A stretch of 14,038 nt of DNA from an uncultured Christensenella sp. (GTDB taxonomy: Bacteria > Bacillota > Clostridia > Christensenellales > Borkfalkiaceae), in NCBI GenBank assembly GCA_910579585.1, contig CAJTVA010000035.1:1-14038 (forward strand), in the 5' to 3' direction. Shown one piece after another: positions 6,087-12,670 of this stretch. Numbering within the stretch: position 1 is the stretch's first letter; each line of letters begins with the position of its first letter. Position numbers and translations under genes: made by a program. The notes beneath the pieces are model-generated. The model saw only the letters and a list, made by a program, of their open reading frames with translations. It did no database searches and was not told the origin of the DNA.

Positions 6087-7481
6087 ATGAAAAAACGTAT
6101 AGCTTGTATAGCGGCGGCGGCAATTTCCGCAACAGCGTTGTTTAGCGGTTGCTTTGTAACGCAGGGCGCCGACGGCAGAGACGGAAAGGACGGTCAAAAC
6201 GCTTCCGTCTACGATTATTACGAAATGGCTAAATCGGTTCACGGCGAAGATTACAGCATAGAAGAATTTCTTCACGATTACCTCAATTATACTTCGGAAG
6301 AAGTTGAAAACGCTATTAACTATCAGGCAAGTATCAACCGTTCTTTGATGTCGGCGGTGTCGATTGCCGCTTCGTTCAATATAAGGGGCAGCTACGGTCA
6401 GGCGGGCACGACAACCGCCCTCGGCTCGGGCGTAATCGTCGATTTGGATAAGGAAGCGGGCGACGCGTATATCTTAACAAACGCGCACGTCGTATATAAC
6501 GACTCATCAAGCGAGTTGTACTCGCAAAACGTATACTGCTACCTTTACGGTCAGGACGGCGATTTTTACGACGAGGACAGCAGGTTTTCCGCGTCGGTTA
6601 TAGGCGCTTCGATTACCTACGACGTCGCGCTTTTAAAGGTTACGGGCAGTGACCTGATTAAAAACAGTAGCGCAATTGCGGCGCAGTTTTCTGCGGAGGA
6701 CGATATCTATCTCGGCGAAAAGGTATACACGGTCGGCAACGCCGAGGGCTGCGGCTTGTCCGCAACGAGCGGAATAATCACCAAGGACAGGGAAGTTATC
6801 GCGCTTAACCTTTCCGACAGATACGCGAACAGTGAAAGCTATTACAGGTGCTATACCGTCCTCAGAACGGACGCGGCAGTCAACGAGGGTAACTCGGGCG
6901 GCGCGCTTTTCAACGGACGCGGCGAAATAGTTGCGCTTATCAACTCAAAGTCGGGCGACGAAGAGGACGAATACGGCTTTATTATCGACGATATAGACGC
7001 AATGAATAACGCAATACCCGTAAGCATAGTAAGGCGCCTTTACCTGCTTATGCGCGACGGTTACGAGAAGAACGGCTTCGATTCGCACAACGCTAAGTTG
7101 GACCGCGCGCACTTCGTGGTTATGGAAGACTTCACTTATCTCGAACAGACTTCGCCCGCAACTTCTGCAAAGATAGAAGTTAAGGCGGTTAGTTGCGCTA
7201 CGTCTTGGGATAACGAAAACTTACGTGCAGTCATAAACGAGAAAGTCGTAATGCAGCAGGACGCAAACGGCTTAAAGCAGGGAGACGTTATAAAGCACGT
7301 AAAAATAACCGACAACGGCGGCAACGTAATAGAGAACAGGCCGGTAAGCCGTCTTTACCACTTGCAGGACGCTTTGCTTTCCGCCCGCGAGGGGTACGGG
7401 ATAGTAATAACCGTTTCCCGTGGCGGCAATTCGACGGACGTGGACGTTACCTCTCAGATGAATTTTTACGAATTCGATTGA
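6087..7481 (+). CDS. HtrA-like trypsin-fold serine protease, lipoprotein
   Basis: A 464-residue predicted secreted lipoprotein protease. The signal peptide ends in the lipobox LFSGC, with Cys22 as the lipidated residue. Next is a short G-x-y run (GADGRDGKDGQ, residues 27-37) resembling a collagen-like spacer, then a helical stretch (about 40-95). The chymotrypsin-fold domain follows, with a complete triad: His134 in LTNAHVV, Asp179 in TYDVALLKV and Ser270 in GNSGGAL. The remaining region (about 340-464) ends in a PDZ-like part in which GLKQGDVIKHVKI (about 393-405) resembles the ligand-binding entry of PDZ domains. The role is probably quality control or processing of envelope proteins; the substrate is unknown. 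AAAGGAG lies 7 nt before the ATG. It is cotranscribed with the UAP1-like gene and ends at a strong terminator. Confidence 0.9.
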   Translation: MKKRIACIAAAAISATALFSGCFVTQGADGRDGKDGQNASVYDYYEMAKSVHGEDYSIEEFLHDYLNYTSEEVENAINYQASINRSLMSAVSIAASFNIRGSYGQAGTTTALGSGVIVDLDKEAGDAYILTNAHVVYNDSSSELYSQNVYCYLYGQDGDFYDEDSRFSASVIGASITYDVALLKVTGSDLIKNSSAIAAQFSAEDDIYLGEKVYTVGNAEGCGLSATSGIITKDREVIALNLSDRYANSESYYRCYTVLRTDAAVNEGNSGGALFNGRGEIVALINSKSGDEEDEYGFIIDDIDAMNNAIPVSIVRRLYLLMRDGYEKNGFDSHNAKLDRAHFVVMEDFTYLEQTSPATSAKIEVKAVSCATSWDNENLRAVINEKVVMQQDANGLKQGDVIKHVKITDNGGNVIENRPVSRLYHLQDALLSAREGYGIVITVSRGGNSTDVDVTSQMNFYEFD

Positions 7482-7489
7482 TTGAATAT

Positions 7490-7530
7490 AAAAAGCCCGT
7501 TGCGCAAAAACTTTGCGCAACGGGCTTTTT
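7490..7530. terminator. bidirectional intrinsic terminator, protease / metA
   Basis: AAAAAGCCCGTTGCGCAAA (7490-7508) pairs perfectly with 7512-7530 around the 3-nt loop AAC. The A-tract and T-tract flank a GC-rich core, so it works on both strands: for the rightward protease unit and for the leftward metY-metA unit. It abuts the metA TGA stop codon (7531-7533), so metA has essentially no 3' untranslated region before the stem. Confidence 0.95.
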
Positions 7531-8454
7531 TCAAGCTTCGATTTCCGAAATGTCGTAAGGCGTAACCTGATAAACGTAATAGTTAAGCCAGTTTATGTAA
7601 AACAGATTGGCGGTAGAAGTCCAGTTCATTTTGACTTCGTTCAAGTCCTTGTCCGCAAAATAGTTGACGGGCGGCTTGATGTCCAGCCCCGCCGCTTTGT
7701 CGCGCTCGTACTCGGTTTTCAAGGTATTCCTGTCGTACTCCATATGTCCCGTGACGAACACCTGACGGTTGTCCGTGCTCTTTATTATGGATGCGCCCGC
7801 CTTTTTCGAATACGCAAGAATTTTCAGCTCGTTGACGTGCAGAATGTCCTTCGCGTAAATTATAGTGTGGCGGGAGTGCGGCATATGGAACTCGTCAGAA
7901 ATTCCCCGCATAAGCGGCTCGGCAACGCCGTCGCGAATGCGTTGGTGCGCGAAAATGCCGAAGCACTTCTCTTTTAAGGAGTGCTTTTTTATGCCGTAAA
8001 AATGGTACAGCGCCGCCTGCGCGCCCCAGCAGATAAAGATAGTGGAAGTAACGTTCGACTTCGTCCAGTCGAGAATTTCTTGCAGTTCTTTCCAGTATTT
8101 GACCTTTTCGAAAGCCATATTTTCGAGCGGTGCGCCCGTTATTATCATACCGTCGAACTTCCGCCCCTTGACCTCGGTAAACGTCTTATAGAAGCGGTCC
8201 AGATGGCTTTTATCCACGTGCGTCGCGCTGTAAGTCGAGGTCTTGATAAGTGTGATATTGACCTGCAACGGCGAATTCGAAAGCAGGCGCATAAACTGCG
8301 TTTCGGTCGTTTCTTTCGTCGGCATAAGGTTCAAAATCGCAATCTCGATAGGGCGGATATTCTGCGACACCGCCCGTTCCTTATCCATAACGAATATTCT
8401 CTCGCCCGTCAAAATTTTATAGGCGGGTATGTCTTTGTCAATGACTATCGGCAT
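7531..8454 (-). CDS. metA: homoserine O-acetyltransferase, MetA family
   Basis: A 307-residue MetA, the normal length, that activates homoserine by O-acylation in methionine biosynthesis. It has the class I glutamine-amidotransferase-like fold. The catalytic nucleophile is Cys142 in FICWGAQAALY, and the His/Glu pair is His237 and Glu239 in GHMEYD. Residue 111 in GAPLENMAFEKV is Glu; in this family Glu111 is known to go with acetyl-CoA and Gly111 with succinyl-CoA, so acetyl transfer is predicted. That fits the O-acetylhomoserine-using MetY encoded just upstream. The ATG is 5 bp after the metY stop, and its AAGGTG ribosome site lies inside the last metY codons, so the two are translationally coupled. 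It ends directly at a strong terminator. Confidence 0.96.
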   Translation of the reverse strand: MPIVIDKDIPAYKILTGERIFVMDKERAVSQNIRPIEIAILNLMPTKETTETQFMRLLSNSPLQVNITLIKTSTYSATHVDKSHLDRFYKTFTEVKGRKFDGMIITGAPLENMAFEKVKYWKELQEILDWTKSNVTSTIFICWGAQAALYHFYGIKKHSLKEKCFGIFAHQRIRDGVAEPLMRGISDEFHMPHSRHTIIYAKDILHVNELKILAYSKKAGASIIKSTDNRQVFVTGHMEYDRNTLKTEYERDKAAGLDIKPPVNYFADKDLNEVKMNWTSTANLFYINWLNYYVYQVTPYDISEIEA

Positions 8455-8459
8455 TTAAT

Positions 8460-9731
8460 TTACACCTTTTCTAACGCTTGCTTTAAGTCGGCGATAATAT
8501 CGTCTGCGTTTTCAATGCCGACGGAAAGTCGCACAAGGTTGTGCGGTACGCCTGCGGCTTTCAAATCTTCTTCGGAAAGCTGTCTGTGAGTGGTGGAAGC
8601 GGGGTGCAGAACGCAGCTTCTCACGTCGGCGACGTGCGTTTCCTGAGTAATCAGTTTCAAAGCTTCCATAAATACTGCGCACTTTTCCACACTGCCGCGT
8701 ATTCCGAAGCTCATCATTCCGCCCTGCCCGTCAGGCATATACTTCATAGCAAGCTTGTGGTACTTGTTGTCGGGCAAAGAGGGGTGGTTTATCCATTCGA
8801 TTTTGGGGTGATTTTTAAGGAATAAAGCAATCTTTTTCGCGTTTTCGCAGTGCCGCTCCATTCTCAGCGCCAGCGTATCGCAACCTATGTACGATATAAA
8901 TCCGTTCTGCGGACTCATAATCGCGCCGAAGTCGCGCATCATCTGCGCGCGGCACTTTGTGCCGAACGCAACGGGTAAATCTGCATAGACAAGCCCGTGA
9001 TAGCTTTCGTCGGGCTCGTTGAATGCGGGGTAGCGTTTGTTGCCCTCGAAACCGAAATTCCCCAAATCGACGATAACCCCGCCCAGCGCCGCCGCGTGTC
9101 CGTCAAGGTATTTGGAAGAGGAGTGAATAACAAGGTTTGCGCCCCATTCCTTGGGTCTGCAAAGTATTGGCGTTGCAAGCGTGTTGTCAACGGCAAACAG
9201 AACGCCGTGTTTTTGTGCGATTTTAGCGATTTTTTCGAAATCGAGAACGACGATAGCAGGGTTTGCGACGGTTTCGGTGAAAATCATTTTAGTCTTGCCG
9301 TCGATAAGTTTGTCTATGTCGTCTGCGGGAGCGTCGGGGTCGAAGAACCTGCACTCTATTCCAAGCTTTGGAAGCGTGGTCGAAAACAGGTTATAAGTTC
9401 CGCCGTAGATTGCCGAGGAGGCAACGACGTTGTCGCCCGAGCCTGCGACCGTGAAAACCGCAAGGGATATAGCCGACATTCCCGAAGCGCAACCTATTGC
9501 GCAGACGCCGCCCTCCAAAGCCGCGACCTTACCCTCGAACGCGGCAACCGTGGGGTTGGCAAGGCGGGAGTAGAAGTAACCGTCGCTTTTTAGGTCGAAC
9601 AGGTCCGCCATATCCTGCGTTTTAGGGTAGAAATACGTCGTCGATTGGACTATTGGCGGTATTCTCGCCTCGCCCGACTTGGGCGAATACCCCGCCTGCA
9701 CGCATAAAGTGTCTAACTTGTAGTTATCCAT
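8460..9731 (-). CDS. metY: O-acetylhomoserine sulfhydrylase (aminocarboxypropyltransferase)
   Basis: A 423-residue PLP enzyme of the Cys/Met metabolism family; the length (about 420-430, longer than cystathionine synthases at about 380) and sequence fit MetY, which converts O-acetylhomoserine plus sulfide to homocysteine. The PLP lysine is Lys207 in HSSSKYLDGH. Asp182 in AVDNTLATP contacts the PLP ring, and SRLANPT (55-61) is the conserved segment that reaches the neighbouring subunit's PLP phosphate. An insertion around GNKRYPAFNEPDESYHGL (about 229-247) is typical of the MetY branch. The ribosome site is GAGGGAAGAG before ATG 9731. It precedes metA by 5 bp and lies 125 bp after smpB. I see no S-box, T-box or other known methionine riboswitch in that leader and no convincing separate promoter. 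Confidence 0.95.
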   Translation of the reverse strand: MDNYKLDTLCVQAGYSPKSGEARIPPIVQSTTYFYPKTQDMADLFDLKSDGYFYSRLANPTVAAFEGKVAALEGGVCAIGCASGMSAISLAVFTVAGSGDNVVASSAIYGGTYNLFSTTLPKLGIECRFFDPDAPADDIDKLIDGKTKMIFTETVANPAIVVLDFEKIAKIAQKHGVLFAVDNTLATPILCRPKEWGANLVIHSSSKYLDGHAAALGGVIVDLGNFGFEGNKRYPAFNEPDESYHGLVYADLPVAFGTKCRAQMMRDFGAIMSPQNGFISYIGCDTLALRMERHCENAKKIALFLKNHPKIEWINHPSLPDNKYHKLAMKYMPDGQGGMMSFGIRGSVEKCAVFMEALKLITQETHVADVRSCVLHPASTTHRQLSEEDLKAAGVPHNLVRLSVGIENADDIIADLKQALEKV

Positions 9732-9748
9732 AATCTCTTCCCTCGTAA

Positions 9749-9783
9749 TTATTTGTAGTTTTTAATTTCCCTGTCCAACGCGC
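9749..9783 (-). repeat. duplicate of the smpB 3' end in the metY leader (copy A)
   Basis: These 35 bp match the last 35 bp of smpB (9857-9891) at 34 positions, the single difference being G at 9758 versus A at 9866. On the minus strand the segment can be read as A-L-D-R-E-I-K-N-Y-K-stop. The copies are 108 bp apart, exactly 36 codons, so this copy is in the same frame as smpB with no stop other than the smpB TAA in between. The match begins at the stop codon on one side and ends within the Arg/Ala codons on the other. Confidence 0.9.
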
Positions 9784-9825
9784 TGAAATTGGTTTTGCCG
9801 AGCTTTGTCACAATAACGTGCGATT

Positions 9826-9858
9826 GCGCGTGCAAAATCAAAAAACGCGCTTGATTTT
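9826..9858 (-). other. alternative hairpins directly after the smpB stop
   Basis: On the minus strand AAAATCAA (9858-9851) can pair with TTGATTTT (9841-9834), an 8-bp AU-rich hairpin whose loop contains GCGCGT (9850-9845). That same GCGCGT can instead pair with ACGCGC (9831-9826). The two pairings interleave, but connecting loops of 0 and 2 nt look too short for a full pseudoknot, so they are better seen as competing structures. Neither is followed by a T-tract. The element begins at the last bases of the smpB stop codon and sits at the start of the metY leader. Confidence 0.45.
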
Positions 9859-9891
9859 ATTTGTAATTTTTAATTTCCCTGTCCAACGCGC
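9857..9891 (-). repeat. smpB 3' end, repeat partner (copy B)
   Basis: Final 35 bp of the smpB coding sequence including its TAA, encoding the end of the SmpB tail (A-L-D-R-E-I-K-N-Y-K). Matched at 34/35 by the segment at 9749-9783 in the metY leader. Confidence 0.9.
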
Positions 9892-10306
9892 GTTTTTGGT
9901 CCCGTTCGGCAATGGTGCGCTTTTTGTCGTAATTCTGCTTGCCTTTGCAGAGCGCGATTTCGACTTTTACGAGCGCGCCCGAAAAATACAGCGAAATGGG
10001 CACGATAGTGTAACCCTTTTCGTTCACCTTGCCCGCAAGTCGCGCAATTTCAGACTTGTGCATTAAAAGCTTTCTGTCACGCTTGCTGTCCTTGGTCGAG
10101 AAAGCCCCCGCCTTGTCGTAAACGGGTATATGCAGGTTTTTCAGGGTCAGCTCGCCACCGCGAAGAAGACAGAAACTGTCCTTTAAATTACAGTTTCCCT
10201 GACGAAGCTGCTTGACTTCCGCGCCCTCCAGAACTATTCCCGCCTCGAATTTTTCCAGAACGAAATATTCGTAAAGAGCGTACTTGTTGTAAGCAATCTG
10301 CTGCAT
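9857..10306 (-). CDS. smpB: SsrA-binding protein SmpB
   Basis: A 149-residue SmpB, the usual length, which binds tmRNA and delivers it to stalled ribosomes in trans-translation. The N-terminal beta-barrel shows YFVLEKFEAGIVLEGAEVK (about 14-32), then RQGNCNLKDSFCLL (35-48) and LHIPVY (58-63). DRKLLMHKSEIARLAGKV (about 77-94) and GYTIVPISLYF follow. The basic tail (KKRTIAERDQKRALDREIKNYK) is the part known to fold in the decoding channel and substitute for a codon-anticodon pair. The gene lies 40 bp after rnr, matching the secG-rnr-smpB order of Gram-positives. The ribosome site is weak (TTGAG); a TATAAT at 10318-10313 with a poor -35 could be a local promoter giving a nearly leaderless message. 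No ssrA gene follows inside the window. The last 35 bp are duplicated downstream. Confidence 0.96.
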   Translation of the reverse strand: MQQIAYNKYALYEYFVLEKFEAGIVLEGAEVKQLRQGNCNLKDSFCLLRGGELTLKNLHIPVYDKAGAFSTKDSKRDRKLLMHKSEIARLAGKVNEKGYTIVPISLYFSGALVKVEIALCKGKQNYDKKRTIAERDQKRALDREIKNYK

Positions 10307-10346
10307 AACTCAATTATACCTTTATAAACCCGAAAAAAGCAAATTT

Positions 10347-12239
10347 TTAGACGATAAGTTTGAAAAGAACCCTCATTCTTCCAAGGTCGCAGTCGGCAAC
10401 CTTGACTTTCACCTTTCCGCCGAGCTTAAAAGTGAATTTTGAGCCCGCAAGGGTAAACTTATCTTCATAATAAACGTAGTTGTCTTTCGGCAAATCTTCC
10501 AAGGGGATAAGCCCCTCGACGGTGTTGTCAAGCTCGGCAAACACGCCGAAAGCCGTCACGCCCGAGATAACCGCGTCGAACTCCTCGCCCAGCCGCTCCG
10601 CCATAAAGTAAAGCTTGTATAAATCGTCAACCTTTCTTTCGCACTCGTCGGCAACGCGCTCGCGGGCTGAGCAATCTACGCCCGCTTCTTTCGCAAACGC
10701 AGAAAGCTTGCCGAAGCTTTTCCCGCCGAGAACCGCTTTTACGGCACGGTGCACGAAAAGGTCGGGATAACGGCGGATAGGGGAAGTGAAGTGACAGTAG
10801 CACTCCGAAGCCAAACCGAAGTGCCCGCGGTTTTCATCCGAATAGCGCGCCTTTTGCATAGACCGCAACATCACTTTATTGACGACCGCAAAATAGGGTC
10901 TTCCGTCGACGGTGTTGAGAATACGCTGAAAGTCCATCGGCTTCAAATCGCCGTCGCAGTTCGCCTTGACCCCCAAATCGCGCAGAAAAGAGAAAAACGA
11001 ACTCGCCTTTTCGGGCGCGGGTTGTTCGTGAATACGGTAAAGGCAGGGCGCACCGTGTTTTTGCAGGAATTCCGCAACCGCCTCGTTCGCAGAAATCATA
11101 AATTGCTCGATAACGCGCTGTGAAATCGTCCTTTCGGCGGGCGGAATGACGATTTCTCCCTTTTCGTTAACGTAGATATGCGCTTCTTTTACGTCCAGAT
11201 TGACCGAGCCAAGCCTTTCGCGCCGCTTTTCCATTGCAAGGCAAAGCCTTTCCATATCGGCGGCAATATCGGCTAAATTGGGGTATTTCGAACGGTCGCC
11301 GTTTATAAGCGCGGTTATGTCGTTGTAAGTGGTGCGGTGGCGACTGCAAATCACGCTTTCGCATATTCTGTAATCGAGCCGCTCGCCCTCGGGCGTAAAG
11401 GTCATAATACAGCTCATTGCGTACCTGTCCTCGCCCTCGTTCAAAGAACAAGCCCCGTTGGAAAGCTCTTTCGGAAGCATAGGCAGAACGCGGTCGGGGA
11501 AGTAAACGCTGGTGCCGCGACCGTACGCGTCGTTGTCTAGCGCGGTTGCGGGCTTGACGTAGCGGCTGACGTCGGCGATATGCACGCCGAGCACGAAATT
11601 CTTGCCCTTGCGCTCTAACGAAACTCCGTCGTCGATGTCGCGCGTGTCATCGCCGTCGATGGTGATGACGAGCTTGTCCCTGAAATCTTCACGCCCTGCA
11701 AGCAGAATTTTGTCTTTTGAAACTCTGCGCGCCTCTTCAAGAACGGGTTCGGGAAATTCTTCTTCAAGGTTGTACGAGCGTATAATCGACAGCTCTTCCG
11801 CGTCGATGTCACCGCTTTCACCCAAAACTTCTACGATTTCCCCGCCGGGCGCCTTGTTTTTAGGGTAGGAAGTTATCTTGCAAACTACTTTAAAACCGTT
11901 TTTTACTCCTACGGCGGAGGCGGGGGTAACGAAAATTTCAGGTAGCTTCACGTTGTCGGGGTAAACGTAAGCCCTGTTTCTTTGCCGCTCGAAAGTGCCG
12001 ATTACGACGTCGTTGCCGCGCTCTAAAATTCTTATTATATACGCTTCGTCCTTAGTGCCCGCAACGTGCGCCGCAAGCACCTTATCGCCGTGAAAAGCGC
12101 CGTTGACCGAGTGGCGGGGTACGAAAAAATCGTGCCCGTACGTTTCGTCGTCGGGTATAACGAATGCATAGCCCTTGTCACTGCCGTGCACCGTGCCGGT
12201 AAATTTTTTGTCTTTTTTATCTTTCAATCTCTTGTCCAT
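10347..12239 (-). CDS. rnr: ribonuclease R (3'-5' exoribonuclease, RNB family)
   Basis: A 630-residue RNase R, which degrades structured RNA from the 3' end and works with SmpB-tmRNA in destroying non-stop messages. Two cold-shock OB folds occupy about residues 12-140 (first: TGTVHGSDKGYAFV). The RNB catalytic domain follows, with the metal-binding aspartates 195, 201, 203 and 204 in DGDDTRDIDD and the family signature HFTSPIRRYPDLFVHR (483-498). A C-terminal S1 domain spans about 550-630 (FDAVISGVTAFGVFAEL). It is shorter than typical RNase R (700-800): the N-terminal winged-helix domain and the long basic C-terminal tail are absent. No Shine-Dalgarno precedes the ATG at 12239; the upstream sequence is a terminator U-tract. 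I kept this start because MDKRLKDKKDKK leads straight into the first OB fold and no better start follows. Confidence 0.95.
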   Translation of the reverse strand: MDKRLKDKKDKKFTGTVHGSDKGYAFVIPDDETYGHDFFVPRHSVNGAFHGDKVLAAHVAGTKDEAYIIRILERGNDVVIGTFERQRNRAYVYPDNVKLPEIFVTPASAVGVKNGFKVVCKITSYPKNKAPGGEIVEVLGESGDIDAEELSIIRSYNLEEEFPEPVLEEARRVSKDKILLAGREDFRDKLVITIDGDDTRDIDDGVSLERKGKNFVLGVHIADVSRYVKPATALDNDAYGRGTSVYFPDRVLPMLPKELSNGACSLNEGEDRYAMSCIMTFTPEGERLDYRICESVICSRHRTTYNDITALINGDRSKYPNLADIAADMERLCLAMEKRRERLGSVNLDVKEAHIYVNEKGEIVIPPAERTISQRVIEQFMISANEAVAEFLQKHGAPCLYRIHEQPAPEKASSFFSFLRDLGVKANCDGDLKPMDFQRILNTVDGRPYFAVVNKVMLRSMQKARYSDENRGHFGLASECYCHFTSPIRRYPDLFVHRAVKAVLGGKSFGKLSAFAKEAGVDCSARERVADECERKVDDLYKLYFMAERLGEEFDAVISGVTAFGVFAELDNTVEGLIPLEDLPKDNYVYYEDKFTLAGSKFTFKLGGKVKVKVADCDLGRMRVLFKLIV

Positions 12240-12248
12240 ATGTATTAA

Positions 12249-12276
12249 AAATAAAAGCGGCTTTAAAAGCCGCCTT
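12249..12276 (-). terminator. intrinsic terminator between secG and rnr
   Basis: On the minus strand GCGGCTTT (12273-12266) pairs with AAAGCCGC (12264-12257), extendable by AAG/UUU, and is followed by TTTTATTTTT. This is a textbook intrinsic terminator 10 nt after the secG stop, and its T-tract ends about 10 nt before the rnr start codon. It should reduce rnr-smpB transcription from the secG promoter unless bypassed. Confidence 0.88.
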
Positions 12277-12285
12277 AGTAATCAT

Positions 12286-12585
12286 TTATGAAATGGTCAT
12301 TATCTGAACTACGTAAGCAACTACGGCAAGCACGCCGATGACGCCCAAAACAATCCAGGACCACTTTTTAAGTTTGCTTTCAATCGAGCGCCCTCTGTTT
12401 TTACCGTAGAACGTTTCGCTTGAAGCGGTGATACCTTGAATACCGTCGGAGTTGCTCTTCTGGAATAAAACCAGAATAATCGCGAAAAGCGCTGCAAGGA
12501 ATATAACCACAAGGCAGATTATCATTATTGTCCAATATACGGCTTGTTGGGTTTCGTTCATACCCGCCAATAAATTAGCTAACAT
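12286..12585 (-). CDS. secG: preprotein translocase subunit SecG
   Basis: A 99-residue SecG, the small membrane partner of SecYE in protein export. Two hydrophobic helices are present: about residues 17-42 (VYWTIMIICLVVIFLAALFAI) and about 74-94 (WIVLGVIGVLAVVAYVV). Between them lies the family-conserved cytoplasmic loop, LVLFQKSNSDGIQGITA followed by SSETFYGKNRGRSIESKLKK. The frame can be opened at a TTG at 12597, but that TTG is part of the ribosome site itself (TTGAGGT), which places the ATG at 12585 at ideal spacing. Family length is usually 75-85, so there are a few extra N-terminal residues; an internal ATG at 12561 (MNETQQ) is a possible alternative. It heads the secG-rnr-smpB cluster and has its own strong promoter and terminator. 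Confidence 0.93.
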   Translation of the reverse strand: MLANLLAGMNETQQAVYWTIMIICLVVIFLAALFAIILVLFQKSNSDGIQGITASSETFYGKNRGRSIESKLKKWSWIVLGVIGVLAVVAYVVQIMTIS

Positions 12586-12614
12586 ATTAAACCTCAAAAT
12601 AAATTTACTTAACG

Positions 12615-12643
12615 ATTATAACATACCCTACGGCGATTTTCAA
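12615..12643 (-). promoter_or_regulatory. extended -10 sigma-A promoter of secG
   Basis: Minus strand TTGAAA (12643-12638), 17-bp spacer ending in TGT, then TATAAT (12620-12615). The TGn directly before the -10 box makes it an extended -10 promoter. Expected start near 12608, about 23 nt before the secG ATG. Only 28 bp separate the EamA transporter stop codon from the -35 box, and no clear terminator lies between, so EamA transcription may run into secG. Confidence 0.85.
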
Positions 12644-12670
12644 TCAAAAACGCGCCTAATTTGAAATTTT

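Noticed and set aside
7981..8589. Long plus-strand open frame opposite metA/metY
   Set aside because: It runs antisense across two unambiguous genes, has no promoter or ribosome site, and its translation is Arg/Phe/His-rich without domain character.
8997..9593. 198-codon plus-strand open frame opposite metY
   Set aside because: Shadow of metY; no ribosome site and no recognisable protein features.
9732..9856. SAM (S-box, SAM-II type) or T-box riboswitch before metY
   Set aside because: None of the conserved cores, such as the T-box TGGN motif or the S-box helices, can be found; the interleaved stems have connecting loops (0 and 2 nt) too short for a SAM-II-like pseudoknot.
9732..9856. tmRNA gene (ssrA) following smpB, as in many Gram-positives
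   Set aside because: The gap is only 125 bp, with no tRNA-Ala-like ends, CCA or tag reading frame; ssrA must be elsewhere.
12586..12597. TTG start extending SecG by four residues
   Set aside because: The TTG is part of the TTGAGGT ribosome site that serves the ATG at 12585.
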